A stretch of DNA of 64,000 nucleotides from Podospora pseudocomata. Its lineage: Eukaryota > Ascomycota > Sordariomycetes > Sordariales > Podosporaceae. Positions 22,753 to 35,594 of this stretch are shown here, piece after piece. Both the position numbers and the translations under genes were made by a program. Location of the stretch: NCBI RefSeq assembly GCF_035222375.1, contig NW_026946363.1, positions 2,542,001-2,606,000 on the forward strand, written 5' to 3'. The notes below the pieces were generated by a model. That model had not been told where the DNA came from. It saw only the letters and a program-made list of their open reading frames with translations, and ran no database searches. Position 1 is the stretch's first letter; each line of letters starts with the position of its first letter.

Positions 22753-25700
22753 TGAGATATCAAGGCAAAAATCTTGAATTTCTAACCTTGTAAATACACA
22801 CACGGCAGGAAATATCATATGATCAAGCATGGGTGGGTATCAAGCATCGGTTCAACCCTCTTCTGAGGGGGGTAACAATCGATAATTAGCAAGACCTCCA
22901 CGTCAATCTGCAAACAAGGACTTGATCCGATATCTCTTCTCAACAAACCCATTGTCATTCATTCCCAATCTGGCAATTTTAGCACTTACACCTAGTGTAC
23001 CTAGGCTATCTCCTTCCGAACTCGCTAACGCTTCCGATATCTTTTTTCCCTCACCAATGTGTGAGATCTCAACAAGCAGCTAGAGAGAGAAAAAAAAGAA
23101 AAAAAAGACATGAACAGGGTAGCTAAAGTGCTTGCAGCTCGTCTCTTCACAGACCGCAACTCTTCTTATCCCTGTCACTGAACACAGCACAACTGTAAAA
23201 ACGAAATAGAGAAAAAATGCAAGCCCTAAAGTGAGTGTAGCTTCCCGAACGTGGTATCATCATACCACATTCTTCAATGTGTGTAACCCCCGATCCTATC
23301 CCCCCCCAACCCCCAAAACCCCGCTTGTTGTCCTACAGCCATTTAAGTGGGTGAGAACGATCCAAAGATGCGGCGTACTGCAAATGTCGTGATCTCGTGA
23401 TACGTTTTTGTCGGGTTCCTTACATTGGGATTTTGGATATCTCAGGTACATGATAGCAGGAGGGGGGAAGTACAGTACCGTGTAGTACAGCATGTAGATA
23501 AAACCTTTCTCGGGCTTGCGTGGTGGAAACACACCGACTCTTTCCCTTCCGTTTTGTGCCGGCGGGTGGATGTTTGTCTAACCTGAAGGATGACCATGTG
23601 GTAGGTATTCGTCGGTTTAGGAGAATTATCTACCTACCTTGTTCTTCGGAAAACCGTGGGGGGCGTTCGCAAGCACACATGATCCAAAGAGTCTCGGGTG
23701 TTCGCAAAGTAACAGGCAAACAACCACAATGCCGAGCAACCTCACTACTGCATCCCCGTACCTGCTGCCAGTAGGTAGCCTACTTCATGCGAACTTTTTA
23801 AAGTGCTTACATGCCTATACAGCAAGCAGAACGAAAAAGCTTCCTGCAGGGGATAGGTAGGTAGGAGAGGTAAGGTGGTGATACAACGGATGGTGGTTAC
23901 AAAAACAACCCCCCGTCCGGGTACGGGCATGCTTCTAGATGTTCTGTCTTGGAAGGGAGACAACTCTACCCGACCAGACGGCTGAGTTGAGTCAGAAGAG
24001 GAAGAAGTAGCACTTTTACCGCTTCATGTTGCTCGCCTTGCGAGACAGAACAACGAAGGTACGGTAGGGATGTGTTGTCTTGTTACAACAGGGCTAATAT
24101 CCTCCATTGACCGCCCAAGGTAAACGGGTATCGACAGATCCTGTCTCTTACCTACCGGGCCACCGGCAGAGAGGGGGTTCATTCATTCGGCGTGTCCACA
24201 GTCTGCCATCAATTCTCGCCCTGTTGATGCCCAAGCGGAACTCCCAAGAATGACTCAAAGATAGCGGTGACCTTTCCTGACGACGACGACTTCGTTTTCT
24301 TATTTCCCATTCCCAATACCAATACCAGGAGCAGCCCTGTTTTGCCCTGAAACCGATAACCCCTCCTCAAGAATGGATCCATCATTCCTCTTGCCCTCGC
24401 TTCTCTTTGCCCCTTCCCGTCTGGTTCTGTCTGGGCTCCTCAGGAGAAAAAAATGTCTGCAGATGGTGCTATGAGTGGAATATCCTCATCTTGCCAAACC
24501 ATAGCCAAGTTCATCCCAGCAGCTGTGATAGGCCCTCAACTTGAGGTATCAAATAACAAAAGGAGATATCACCCCTTTCGCCATCGCTCACATGACATTT
24601 CCACCCTGCGGCCTCTTCTTCGACCCACCACCCTCCTCTACACAAAAGTGGTGAGTGGATTGGTGGTGTTCACCCAACATCAGATCCTGAGTCAACCCTC
24701 CAAACCAAGCTAACCCGCCCCAACCCGTGATGAAAAATGCCATCTTGACAATCTAACTGGTCGTCAGAATCAACAAGTCTCAAATAACGGTCCAGTCTAG
24801 ACTAGAGCCCTTCCCGAAAACAGGTGTGGGTTGCACTCATCCACTCTAAGAGAATTTAGACTACTGGGTCTTGGTGGGTTTACGCAGTCCGATTCGTTCG
24901 AGAAGATGCCGAGAAACTTTTCCATATTCTGAACAAATGGAGTCTCACACCCCATTCATTGATGTGAGACTTTTTCCTGTTGAAACGAAAATGCGGATAA
25001 TCGTTTTCTCTCTCTCAAACCCACGTGGGAACTTTTGATTCACTTCGTTGGTGATGAACAAAAAAAACTCCAAAAAAAAACGCGTATCCGTAAAACAAGC
25101 GAGAATTGCGACATTTGAAAAATGACTTGTTCTCTGAGATCGTCGTTATCGTTTTCCCCTTGTTGTGTGTGAGAGTGACACACACCACAAAACCATCACA
25201 CCTCGGATCACATCGAAATACCTGATACCCCAGGTCTCGGCATCGCGACTAGGTACTAGGGAAAAAAAAAAGACACATCGAAAACTTTGCTGGTGGACTA
25301 GCTTTGTCGATAAACCAAAAAAAAAAAAAAAAAAGAAAAGAAAAAAAGTCCCCGGTTGTTAGCTCGCTCGGGGATATCTCCGCGCGCAACCTGATGATCC
25401 TCGATCTCCTTGTCTTCCCGGATGGTGCCCGTCACGGAAGCTATCGGTGATGCAGAGTGACGACGTGCATTAATTGATCAGATTTTCATCTCTCTTGTGT
25501 GTGGTGCTTTGTTGCGGACAATTGTGATGTTCTCGTCACCGATGCCGAGAACGCCTACGGGGCCAAGGTCAACAAGTTCCCCGGGGACAAAGTGGACACT
25601 GGGATCCCTAAATGGTCCGAGCAGGCGAGAGAAACAAGGGGACCCCCGGACCCGGGCTTGATGATCGGAGGCCGGGTTCAGGTGTGATGATGGCACTGAG

Positions 25701-28700
25701 GGGTTTTGAATCTCTTGGACAGGGTGCCAGGTGGAGCTCTGGATCTCTTGAACGTGCTCCGCTAACGAGTTGACTGCCAGAAAGGGGAAGAGGTGAGGGG
25801 CACTAGTGAACGGTTTCGCCTTGTGAATTTGACAGGTGAGGTGAGGTGAGGCTACCTATTCAGCGGAGGTTTTGGCGTGTGGGAGCTTCCGTATACTGCT
25901 GGAAAGTGGTTGACCCGTGGCACGTGGGTGTGTGTTCTCTGCACTGTTTATGCCCGCCCCGACGATACCCACGAGCTTGATCAGATGAGCCACGGGAGCC
26001 CATTTAGGCGGTGTTCCTGTCAAGGTCTTTTCAGCAGCTAAGCTGTGGGCTTTCTATTCGCGGGCCGTCGGTGCCAACGATGCAGGTGAACAATTCTCTG
26101 GTCGCACGGGCGCTGGAGAAATGGAAAATAAAGCCGGGTGGCATCATGAGGATCTGCTACCACCATGCCCTTTTTTGCCCGCAAAGCATTGAACGCCACT
26201 AGATTAGATAGCCAAAGAAGCAACGAAGATGGCAGGCCGATAGACTCACCCCTTCCCACGCGGTCGTTGTCAAGTGTGTGATTGTGACAAGACAAAGAAA
26301 AGTTCCACATGGGACGGACCGGGCTCGTTGAAGCTATCGCTCAGCCGTTTCACCCGCTCATGATATCCATAGCTTGGTCTCCATCAGTGAATTGCCCGGG
26401 GGTCCATCCGAAAGAGCACTTTGGAAAAGGAGGAGGAGCGACATTCCTGGATTTCTTCGTCGACAGATCGGAGCAACGCCGTTATGCCGCGTGGATGTGC
26501 CACACGGCAGCCGCGGTCAGTCTGGAAATCAGTGATTTTTTCGCGAGGGTGTCCGGGGTGTGGCTCGGTGGGTGGGTGTTCTCTTCCCCGCATTGAAATT
26601 GGAGCAAGTGATAACCAATTATGCCATCCCGGACAATGCCCTCTGATGTCGAGCTGGTAGCGACTGATGCGCGTTCCCTGGGTTGGGTTGGGTAGGAGCA
26701 GGTTGACATGCAATGGAGCATCTCCCGTCGGCGCCGTCATCGGCCTTTCTCTCTTTTAGCCGTTATGCCTTCTTGCCTGAACAGGAGGGTGTCTTTTTGA
26801 GGTTTTCGTCTGTGCAACTGAGATCGGGAAGGGCCATCAGTATCTCGGTGGTCTCGGTGAGGAGGAGGTCCAAAGACAGACAAAATTAGTCCGCTTTCTG
26901 TGACGGGACGGCAGGCTGCAGGCTGACGTGGAGAGGGCATAATTAGTCCCATGATTATCGCAGGCTAAATGTGACAGTGAGATAATATTGATGTGATAAG
27001 TGGGTTGAGTCTGACAAACTGGGCTAATTAAAAATAGCGGGCATCTGTAAGTGCGGGGTGACAGGCTCCCAAAATTAGCCCACAATAGTTTGTGGGCAAA
27101 CTTTTCAAGCTTCCTAAAAGAGTAGGACGGCGGCTAAATTGTTCTTGGTCAGCATCACAGTGTCGTCTCGATACTGTAGACTCGACTAGTCACATTGACG
27201 ATAAACATGTAGAAGAATCTTTGTTGATGATTCTAGATGCACTGCCTTGGAGATATGCACAGTTGGCTTTGTATAAAAGCTGTGAAGGATCCAGCCTCGG
27301 CGCTTCTTGTAGATTCTCGAGAGGGTATGCTTTCTTCCGTCGACATGAACAACCAAGCCGGCAGAATCGGAGTCAAAGCCAGACTTACCAAGTACACAGC
27401 GTGGTATAGTAAACAGGGCTAAGCCAACAGAGTTTTCTAGCGAGACTGACGATATTCCATTTTCCTATACAAAAAGCCAAGGCTGGTATTTGGTGCGTTG
27501 AGAACAGGGGTCCCCGCAACCTTGTCCGCCCAGACCTGGATGTCCTGGCTCTGTCCCGCATAATTGGCCCAAGCTCCTGTGCTTGGCACAGTGAACCCTG
27601 CTCCCAACCCTGGTCGATCTCAATGCTTGAGCCAATCTGAGCTGGTTGCCGCCCCTCGGGCCGCATGCAGCTATGCACGAGCCACCTGTAGTCACACTCA
27701 CCCGACCGCACCTCATCGAATCAACTGCGAGAAGCTCGCTTTTGCAGAGATTGACCAACTGCAACACCAGACCACTGACGAGAAAAGTTCTCCCTGCTAC
27801 CTCGCGACCTCGCTCTTACGACGGCCATACACTCTGATCCAGGTACCCTCGGTAACACCCGATTATCTTCCAGGCAAGGACCGCCACGTCAACCAAACCC
27901 GGTGCAGTCCACCGACTGGCTGGGTGAGGCGACCAATCCGGACCATATTGTCACAATGGCCACTTCGATTTGTGAAGTGACCTTTCCGTGAGGGTATTCC
28001 GGACCCAGACAAAACGAACCATGTCGCCTCATCTGATATTTGGGCTCGTCAAAGCCTATAAGGACTGACAAATCGTTCACCAGAGACAGCAAAAGGCAGA
28101 CAGACCCCTCACTTCCCCAGCTTTTGGCAATCATGTCGCTGCTTCGGGCGATTCTCCGATGGGAAATTGCAAGCTGGGGGCCCGTGGTTCTGTTGAAAAT
28201 CATCGATAGGCGTTGAGCGTGGATGAGGCACAAGGCAACGCCCACCACGCACAATTCTTTCTTGTCCTCCATGAAGCGACGTCGACAGCGTCATGCTTCC
28301 CTTCCCGTGGTTTCCTTTTTCTTCAAGCAGTGTCTGTGCCTCACTATGGGCGGATACTGTGTAGCTGCCATTTGCATATGCAACCATCTCGATGCCCGTG
28401 GGTCGAGGTTGCAGGGAAAGCATGGGGGAGGTCGGCAAGAGGGTGTAGGGCGAACCAGGGGCCCATTGGCCAGCATTGATTCACCCACCCGGGCCTGCAA
28501 GCTTTCGGTCCCGGGAGTCGAGTTGTGTCTTGGAGGGCCCGAGTCTGCCTCTGTTCATTGTCATTGTTATCTTGGTGAGGAGTCAGCATCAAGCGGTGCC
28601 CTCTCTCATCAGCTGAAGAGAAAGATATCGCTACAAACCTGCGCCGTCGACGTTACGTATACAACTCCCGTCGGCCGTCTAGTTTTGCCCTCATCAGTCC

Positions 28701-29325
28701 CGTCCCTCGGTCTGCCCAAACCCGCTCCTAGGGCGGCCGGGTTATCTCAAGCGAGTTAGGCATTGTGCTCTTCTCGAGCTGCATGTTTCTGCAAGTGGCT
28801 GGCCCCCGTACCAATCAAGTTTTAATCGCTCGACAGGCTCCCTTGTTCCGCAGAGGGTCGGCCGACGTGGAGAAGGTGCACACCCACTTCCGGACCCCAT
28901 GTCACCATTGTCACCCTCACATGCAATGGCGGGTGGGGTCCATGTTGGCGTCCCCCTTTCCGTTCTCAAGAGTCATTGGCACCAATAAGCGCACGTCGTA
29001 CCCCCTGTCTCTCCCATAGTGCGAGCACCACACACAGCAGGCCGAGGGTGACATGTCCCAAAAGAGCACAAGATGCACACATTCACACGGGACTATGTAT
29101 GTGGGCTAATAAAGTGAAGTGGGCCAAAAACGGAAAGGAGGTTAATTTTGCCCGCAATGTTCAAAAATAGAACACTGCAAATTCACCCCAAAGTCGTCAA
29201 GACACACAGCCAAGATATAAGAATTAGCCCGCTTCGCTCCCCCCTCCTCCCATTTGTTTCCCCTTCTCTCGAGCAGGTCCCCAAACGAAGTGAAGAAGTC
29301 GGAGTATCCCCAGGTGTTGTCGTCG

Positions 29326-29349
29326 TCCAGTCCAGTCCAGTCCAGTCCA
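29326..29349 (+). repeat. TCCAG pentanucleotide repeat
   Basis: Four perfect TCCAG units plus a partial fifth, about 490 bp before the PRO1-like start codon and probably within its 5' leader. A CT dinucleotide run follows at 29361-29374. Confidence 0.8.
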
Positions 29350-29834
29350 ACCGACTCACCTCTCTCTCTCTCTCACATTTTTTTTAATTACGCCTTATTC
29401 CACGTCGACCAACCAAGAGAGCTGTGTCTCTACTCGGCATTTCAGCGTTCATTAGCACCCCCATTCCCGATACCAGATAACGCAAGCCGGACTTGCTTGG
29501 ATATCCAGTCGTTCTCTCGAAACAAAACAACACGATACAGTAATCTAATACTAGCTCTCTGGTCTGGCAACCATTCCTCCGCGAGGACTTGCTTTGCTTC
29601 ACCAGATTTGCCCCCGGACATCTGGACCTTGAACACGAGCGAGGGCACCCCCGGTTCACCTGGTCTCCTCCCGCTCTCCTCGGCCCAGTCCAAGCCCCAC
29701 ACCCCCCCCACCCCCCGGCCCAGCCCTCACACGCCCCCCTTGACCCCCGACCACCTCTGCCCAAGGGTCACCCCCACACCCCTGGTGCTTGTCACTCAAC
29801 GCAGGTACTTGGACCTACAGAAGGGTTTATACAA

Positions 29835-31986
29835 ATGTCAACACTACCCCCCAACCACCACGGAGACCTCATGAAATCATCCCAAGTCAACATGGCTACC
29901 ACCACCACGACAACGACGACAACAACAACAACAAAGGCCAAGGCTGCCTCCAAAGCCCAGGCCAGTGCCGCTGCCAACCCCAAGCAAAAGACGCAGATGC
30001 ATCGCCGCTCAAGAACAGGTAAGCTCTCATCTCACTTGCATAGCTCGTTGGCGAGTTCGGAAGCTAACTCTGGTGACACGTAAAGGATGCTATACCTGCA
30101 GATTAAGAAGAAAAAAGTGCGACGAGGGCTCGCCCATGTGCACTGCCTGCAAGCATCTTGGCCTGGTATGCGAATACAAGCGGCCGATGTGGTGGAGCAA
30201 CAACGATGCGCGGAGGAAGCACAAGGACGACATCAAGATGATCATCAAGCGCAAGAAGCTTTCCGAGAAGTCAACACACAGCATCCAGACCTCGGTCAAC
30301 TCACCGCCGGGTCTCTCTCACTCGCTCCCAACCTCTGCTACCTTCTCCGACCCCTTCGACCGCACCCGATCGCAGTCGATTGATTCGCAGTTTGCTTTCA
30401 ACTTCAACAGCCCACAAAGCGACTTCAGCTCCTTCAGCGCGCCACAGATGCATCCCGACTTTTTGTTTGCTCCGTACTCGCCCTATGAGATTGACGTCAA
30501 GACGGAGAGGCAAATGTTCATCAACGACATCCCAACCCTCAGAGAGTCAACAACAGCCACCTTCAGCACCTACCAGACCCCTCCGCCACCGGGAACAGTC
30601 CTCCCCCAGTTCCCTCTGGAAGGCGAATGGACGGAGCAGGTGTACACGGAGCGGAGGGAGTCATTGGCCGAGGAGACGCTCAACGTCAACTTCTTTGACT
30701 TTGCCCAGGGACCTTCGGTGTCTTCCAGGCAAGTCGCGATTGAGCTGGACGAAGGCGATCAGCGCTTGTTTGATCACTTCATCTCGTCGGTTCTTCCCAC
30801 CATCTTCCCCATCCTCGAGTCGAACCAGCATGGATCCATCAGCTCCGACCTCATCCTCCCGGCGCTGGAGAGCAACAAGGGCTACCTGCACTGCTGCTTG
30901 AGCATCGCCGCTCAGCACTACAAGGCCGCCATGGGTCTCGAGGGTGAGGAGATTGATGGCGACATCATGCGCCACCGCTACGCGACCATCTCTGCTCTGT
31001 GCGAAGCCCTCGCACGCGACGAGGACCACCAGCAGATTCTGGAGGCCGCCCTCGGGCTCATCTTCTTTCAATGTGGCGTCGGCCGCTTCGACGACACGCT
31101 GCCCGACATTCCCTGGCACCAGCACTTCCAAGCCGCCATCTCGTTGGTGCAGAAGCTCGACCTCCCGCGCATCGTCTCGGACCCCAACGAGCCTTTGACT
31201 CAGGCCCCCTTCAACATGACCCTCACCGCGTGGATTGACATTCTCGGCGCCACCATGCTCGGTCGCGCTCCCGCTTTCGCCCACACCTACCGCGAGAAGC
31301 ACCTGTCTCCCACCAACCCCAGCTTGGGCTTGCGCGAGCTGATGGGGTGCGAGGACCGCGTCATGTACCTGATCAGCGAGATCGCCTGCCTTGAGGCCCT
31401 CAAGAAGGACGGCATGGATGACATCACCCTCTGCCAACACGTCCACGTTCTTGGCGACCAGATCGGTTTGACCGAGATGGGCGATGAGTCCGTCCCGGTT
31501 CTTCCCTTCAATGCCAACGGCACCCTCAGCCCCAAGCAGCTCTCCAAGAACATCACGGCCGCCTTCCGCCTCGCCGCCAGGATCTACCTCTGCAGCCTCG
31601 TCCCTGGCTTCCACCCCAGCCAGGCGAGCTGTGTCGGTCTTGTCGAGAAGCTCACTTCCGTCTTGGCTACTATTCCCTCTGGCACCGCCGGCTTCGACCG
31701 TTCTCTTTCCTGGGTCTACCTCGTCGGTGGCTCCGTCTCCGTTCCCGGCTCCTCCTTCAGGGCCTTCTTCGAGGACCGCGTCGCGCAGCTGGTCGACCTG
31801 GCCAACTTTGGCAGCTTTGGCAAGGTGACTTGCCTGTTGAGGGAGATTTGGCTCCAGAGCGAGGTCATCAGCCGGGCTTCGTCTCCTGGCTCCAACAACG
31901 AGGAGGTGCAGCAGCAGCAGCCACCCGCGTACATCCACTGGAGGGATGTGATGCAGATGAAGGGGTGGGATTACCTTCTCATTTAA
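29835..31986 (+). CDS. pro1: Zn2Cys6 transcription factor, PRO1/ADV-1/NosA type
   Basis: The model joins 29835-30018 and 30086-31986 (694 aa). The 67 bp intron (GTAAGC, GCTAAC branch, TAAAG) falls just before the zinc cluster, and splicing gives HRRSRTGCYTCRLRRKKC, followed by DEGSPMCTACKHLGLVC, which supplies the six cysteines. The following EYKRPMWWSNN and a basic stretch rich in Lys/Arg match, from memory, the Sordaria PRO1, Neurospora ADV-1 and Aspergillus NosA family, which controls sexual development and hyphal fusion; length also fits. The rest is a fungal-specific regulatory domain from about residue 260. The start is the first in-frame ATG (MSTLPPNHH); a poly-Thr run follows. The 9.2 kb upstream without genes fits a developmentally controlled gene. 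The family assignment is a recollection, not a search result. Confidence 0.88.
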
Positions 31987-32844
31987 AACATTTTTTTACT
32001 TTCGCATTTTTCTTTTGATAGGAAAGACAAACCACCGCGAGGTGTCTTTTTTTGGGGGACAGAGAGACAGGGGGGACGACAGCACTCATCACTGGATCAT
32101 GGGGCACAACAACATTAACCTTCCTTCCTTCCGGGACTGGAAAGGAACGGTTTTTCTTCTTTCCTACTTTATTTTCTTTCACTTTTGGCATGTGGATAAT
32201 TGGGATTATGTGGGACTGGAAATGATATTTTGGATACCCCTCTGGAAAGGAAAGCATGATACCTGGAGTTTTTTTTTTTTGGGAGGTTTTATATACCATC
32301 GGGTTATTTATTTGTGTGTTGAAAGATGATACATGGCATATCATGAAGGGGTTGGGTGTCGCGGGAAAGGGGAGGAGGAATCTTACATTGAATTTGCGAT
32401 ATCTGGGGAAGAAGAGGAAGAGCAAAAAAGCTCAAAAATGAATAAAAAACAAGAGAATAAATTTTCAAAAATTATGGCAATGATGATCGGGATGGTTGAT
32501 CATGTGACTGCTTGCACTCTTACCGGAAGCCACACTCGCTGGCAAACAAAGCTCTCTGCTTCCCCCTGTTCCCTTCCAAACTTGGAGAAATTGGTCCAAG
32601 ATGTATAATAGGTAAGTACCTAAGCAGCAAATGTTCAACCACGTTGACTCAGTTCCTTCTGGTGTTCTTTACCATTAGGAAAGTTCAAAACCTTGTTTCT
32701 CACTCATGACCTCCAACTCTCATCAACAACAGTCAACCCATTCTCGATCCATCAGATTTTCCAAAATGTGAATAGGTATAAAACGGCAAAAGACTTGAAT
32801 TTTTTCGACCCCCATCATCAACTCCCATCATCAAAACAGCTCGC
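31987..32844. other. Convergent 3' intergenic region
   Basis: Lies between the stops of the PRO1-like gene and the P450. It is T-rich and A-rich in places (for example 32268-32280), as expected of 3' UTRs. A minus-strand open frame at 31979-32425 has no domain and is rejected. Confidence 0.6.
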
Positions 32845-34526
32845 TCACCTAACAACCGGCGTAAGCCTCACATTGACAGCCCCCTTCTCCCAGAGCACAT
32901 AAATCCTCTGCCTATTCCACTCCTCACTCTCCGGCATCAACTCCAAGTCGAAATTCCACAACAACCTCGCCATGATCAACCTCATCTCAGCATACGCCAA
33001 ATTCCTCCCAATACAATTCCTCGGCCCGACCGAAAAAGGCTGCAGCACCCCCCGCACATCATCAGCATATCTCGGGTCGCCGAGCCAGCGTTCGGGAACA
33101 AATTTCTGAGGATCGCGAAAGTTGGAAGAGGATTGGTACGAGGCCCATTGAGGGACTGCTACTGATGTCTGTGTTTGCTCAAGAGTCAATTGGCTGGACA
33201 CAGGGGGAGGTTCGTTTTGCTTACATTACCGGGAATCCAATACCCATCTATATACTCCCCCTTTGGGGGAACCCGTCTCGGCAAAGCGAGTGGTGTAGGG
33301 GGATCTATTTCCATCAGCACCACCACCACCACCAGTAATTTTGAGATGAAAAAAAACTTACACATCCTAAACCCCTCCTCCAAAACCGCCTCCAAATACT
33401 CCAACCCCCCCACCGCCACCAAATCAATCTCGTCCTCCCTGCCAAACCTCCCCCTAATCTCCTTGACCAGTTTGTCATACTTGTCCCTGTTCTTCAACAA
33501 CCAAAACGTCGTCCCGCTCAGCTGCGTAGCAGTAGTCTCACTCCCAGCGATAATAAGCAAACTACTATTCTCTATAATCTCCCCCTCGCTCATCCCCTTC
33601 TCGTCATTATGCCTCAGGATATAGCTCATGAAGTCCCCCCTTTCCGTCCCCCCTGCCTCGAGCCGTTTCTTGGCTGTCTTCTCGCTCAACGCCCGGTGCT
33701 CCTTTTGGCTTTGTACCAGGTGCTTAGGCAAGAGGAATGTCTTGAGACAGCCGAGAAAAGGGTGGCGACGGAGAACCTCGAAAAACACGCCGAGCTTGAT
33801 GTTGGAGAAGATGAGGGACACCCAGGGGTGGTAGGCGGCTGAATCGAGGCAGTTGAAGGGCTGACCAAAGGCGAGGTCGCCGATCAGGTCAAAGGTGGTG
33901 AAGTTGAACCACTGGACTATGTCGACTGCTACTTTGGCGTTGGCTTTGGCGGTGAGCTTGGTGATGAGGAGGGTGGCGTAGTGGTTCAGGATGTCCTCTT
34001 GGGCACGGAGGGCTTTTTCGGAGAAGGCGTGGGAGAGGAGGCGGCGCTGGCGGCGGTGGTCGGGGTCGGAGGCGATGATGATGTGGGGGTGGCCCGAGGG
34101 GGTTGGGCGGTAGGCGGTGGGATCTTTGGGGAAGGTTTCTTGACCGGGAAGGTGGCGGTGGCCGTAGATGGTTTTCCAGGCGGAGGGGGTGATAAAGGAG
34201 ATGTTGTCGGGGGTGTAGCGGACCACGGGGCCGTACCGGTCATGGAGGTCTTTGAGTTTGTGGGGCCAGTTGCCGCGGAGGGCGTGGTAGAGGTAGGGGA
34301 GGTCCCAGAAGGAGTAGAGCTTGGGGCCGGGGATTTTGGAGAGGGGGTGGAGGAAGGCGTAGTAGATGCTGCGGAGGAGGAAGATGGAGAGAGACTAGGG
34401 AGTGGTTAGTTTTCTGGTGCTGGGATGGTGAAGCTGATGCTGACGACTTACCCCAGCTAGTGCTACCCCTAGTACTCCCATGGGGCCCAGAGAGCCGTGT
34501 TCCGACATGCTAAGCATTGTCATCAT
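32845..34526 (-). CDS. Cytochrome P450 (CYP65/isotrichodermin C-15 hydroxylase-like)
   Basis: The model joins (minus) 34526-34452, 34394-33362, 33304-33225 and 33168-32845, giving 503 aa. The introns (57, 57, 56 bp) have GTAAGT, GTAAGT and GTAAGC donors. The joins restore SLSIFLLRSIYYAF after the first 25 residues, GFRMYPPTPLALPRR, and WIPGNTSVAVPQW. An N-terminal membrane anchor is followed by the IPGPK hinge. The I-helix is AGSETTATQLSG, the K-helix ExxR is EEGFR, the PERF-type motif is FVPERWL, and the haem ligand is Cys448 in FSVGPRNCIGRNLAYAE. All landmarks of an ER-anchored P450 are intact. The similarity to CYP65 enzymes is by feel of the motifs; the substrate is unknown, and no secondary-metabolite cluster surrounds it. 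Four in-frame ATGs lie within the first six codons, so the exact start is uncertain. Confidence 0.92.
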
Positions 34527-35594
34527 TGAAGACTTATAGCTCATGAATTAAAAAAAATGAACCTAAGAACAGACGAGGAGGTCGCAGTCTTATAGGTATG
34601 TAGACCTGGCATAGCTGCATAAATTTCTCAACATCCCTTTACCTCATCGTTTGAGGGGAAAGCAACCCTAGGCGGAAGCCACCCTAGCCGGTACATAACT
34701 GAGGTGTCGTCAAAAGTGTCATTGGAGACATTTCTCGCTACAACTGTAGGGAGGGGTATATGTATGCATCACGGACGTTGCAATTCCCGTTACCGGTGGA
34801 CCATTCCAGGGGCCATCCAAGCAGATCTCTCTAGATCGGACGTATATCCTGCCGGCTCGGGGTTTTGGACAGTCCGTCACCTATCAGAACTCGCGGTTTT
34901 TTTTTTTTGCTATCTGGATAGGAGACATAGATATGTTTCCGTCAAGTCGGCAGATGAGATAGTAGAGATTTGTAGAGATCTATAGCATACTTGGCGCCCG
35001 GCTAATACTGTGACACAAACATCGATGCTAGATACCTAGGGTGACATTTAGATGACCACTTGAGCTTACTCACAAACCATTTCTTCCCAAACGGGATAGT
35101 ATATATATATGTATATATCTGGGCATCTCTTCATCATCAGATGGTTAGGTATGTTAGGTATGTTGAATTCCACAAATTTGTTAAGGTAGGTCTGTCGCAC
35201 CTTCTCACGTTGACCAGATCAGGTCGGCCATCGGCATATATGAAATACCTATCTAGGCACCAAAATGGCAGTTGCACCTTCCATGTTACCTCATGTCGAG
35301 GATTCACCTGTGGCTCGTTGCTTCCCCCTCAGGCGGGCAGTCACCATGGACGGTCCCGAACCCGGAAGAAGTCAGCTGTCTTTTGTTGTCGTTTGCTGTC
35401 GTTTGCTGTCCTCTTCTCACGACAACTTCATCATCACCCATTTCGGGGACCTGGTCTCCCACCCCCGTCTTTCTCTATGTCTTGGACACACAACGTTCAG
35501 CAATAGCTCTGCCGAGCCCCGAAGCGATTGATTGATTACGGTATCGATCTATGACTCGGGCTTTTTTTGGTGCTGGAGAGGTTCCAGGTTTATC
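34527..35594. other. Divergent promoter region, no gene seen
   Basis: About 1.07 kb between the P450 start and the next plus-strand start. It contains a TA-rich patch (35100-35119) and several TAGGTA/TACCTA-like words. No coding frame is supported. Confidence 0.6.

Larger units (their letters stand above)
20616..29834. other. 9.2 kb gene-poor region upstream of the PRO1-like regulator
   Basis: No open frame here has a domain, a biased third position or a plausible intron structure; the longest, 28223-28759 (plus) and 27564-27980 (plus), look random. The region is not AT-rich and shows no transposase, reverse transcriptase or terminal repeats. It holds simple repeats, several perfect hairpins (21303-21335, 23251-23268, 24941-24971, 27078-27097) and a cluster of a TTAGYCC/GGCTAA motif. 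I found no tRNA or 5S rRNA. It probably contains the promoters of the SAM/PH and PRO1-like genes, long 5' leaders and possibly non-coding transcripts. Confidence 0.6.

Noticed and set aside
27564-28759. Longest plus-strand open frames in the gene-poor region
   Set aside because: Composition looks random, no intron signals extend them and no family resemblance.
20616-29834. Transposon relic or RIP-mutated repeat as an explanation for the gene-poor region
   Set aside because: Not AT-rich, no TpA excess obvious by eye, no terminal repeats and no transposase or reverse transcriptase fragments.
30661-31938. 425-codon antisense open frame across the PRO1-like gene
   Set aside because: Produced by the strong GC third-position bias of the real gene; no ATG context, domain or independent signal.
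32845-34526. Secondary-metabolite cluster around the P450
   Set aside because: Neighbours are a developmental regulator and an orphan protein; no synthase, transporter or tailoring enzymes are adjacent.
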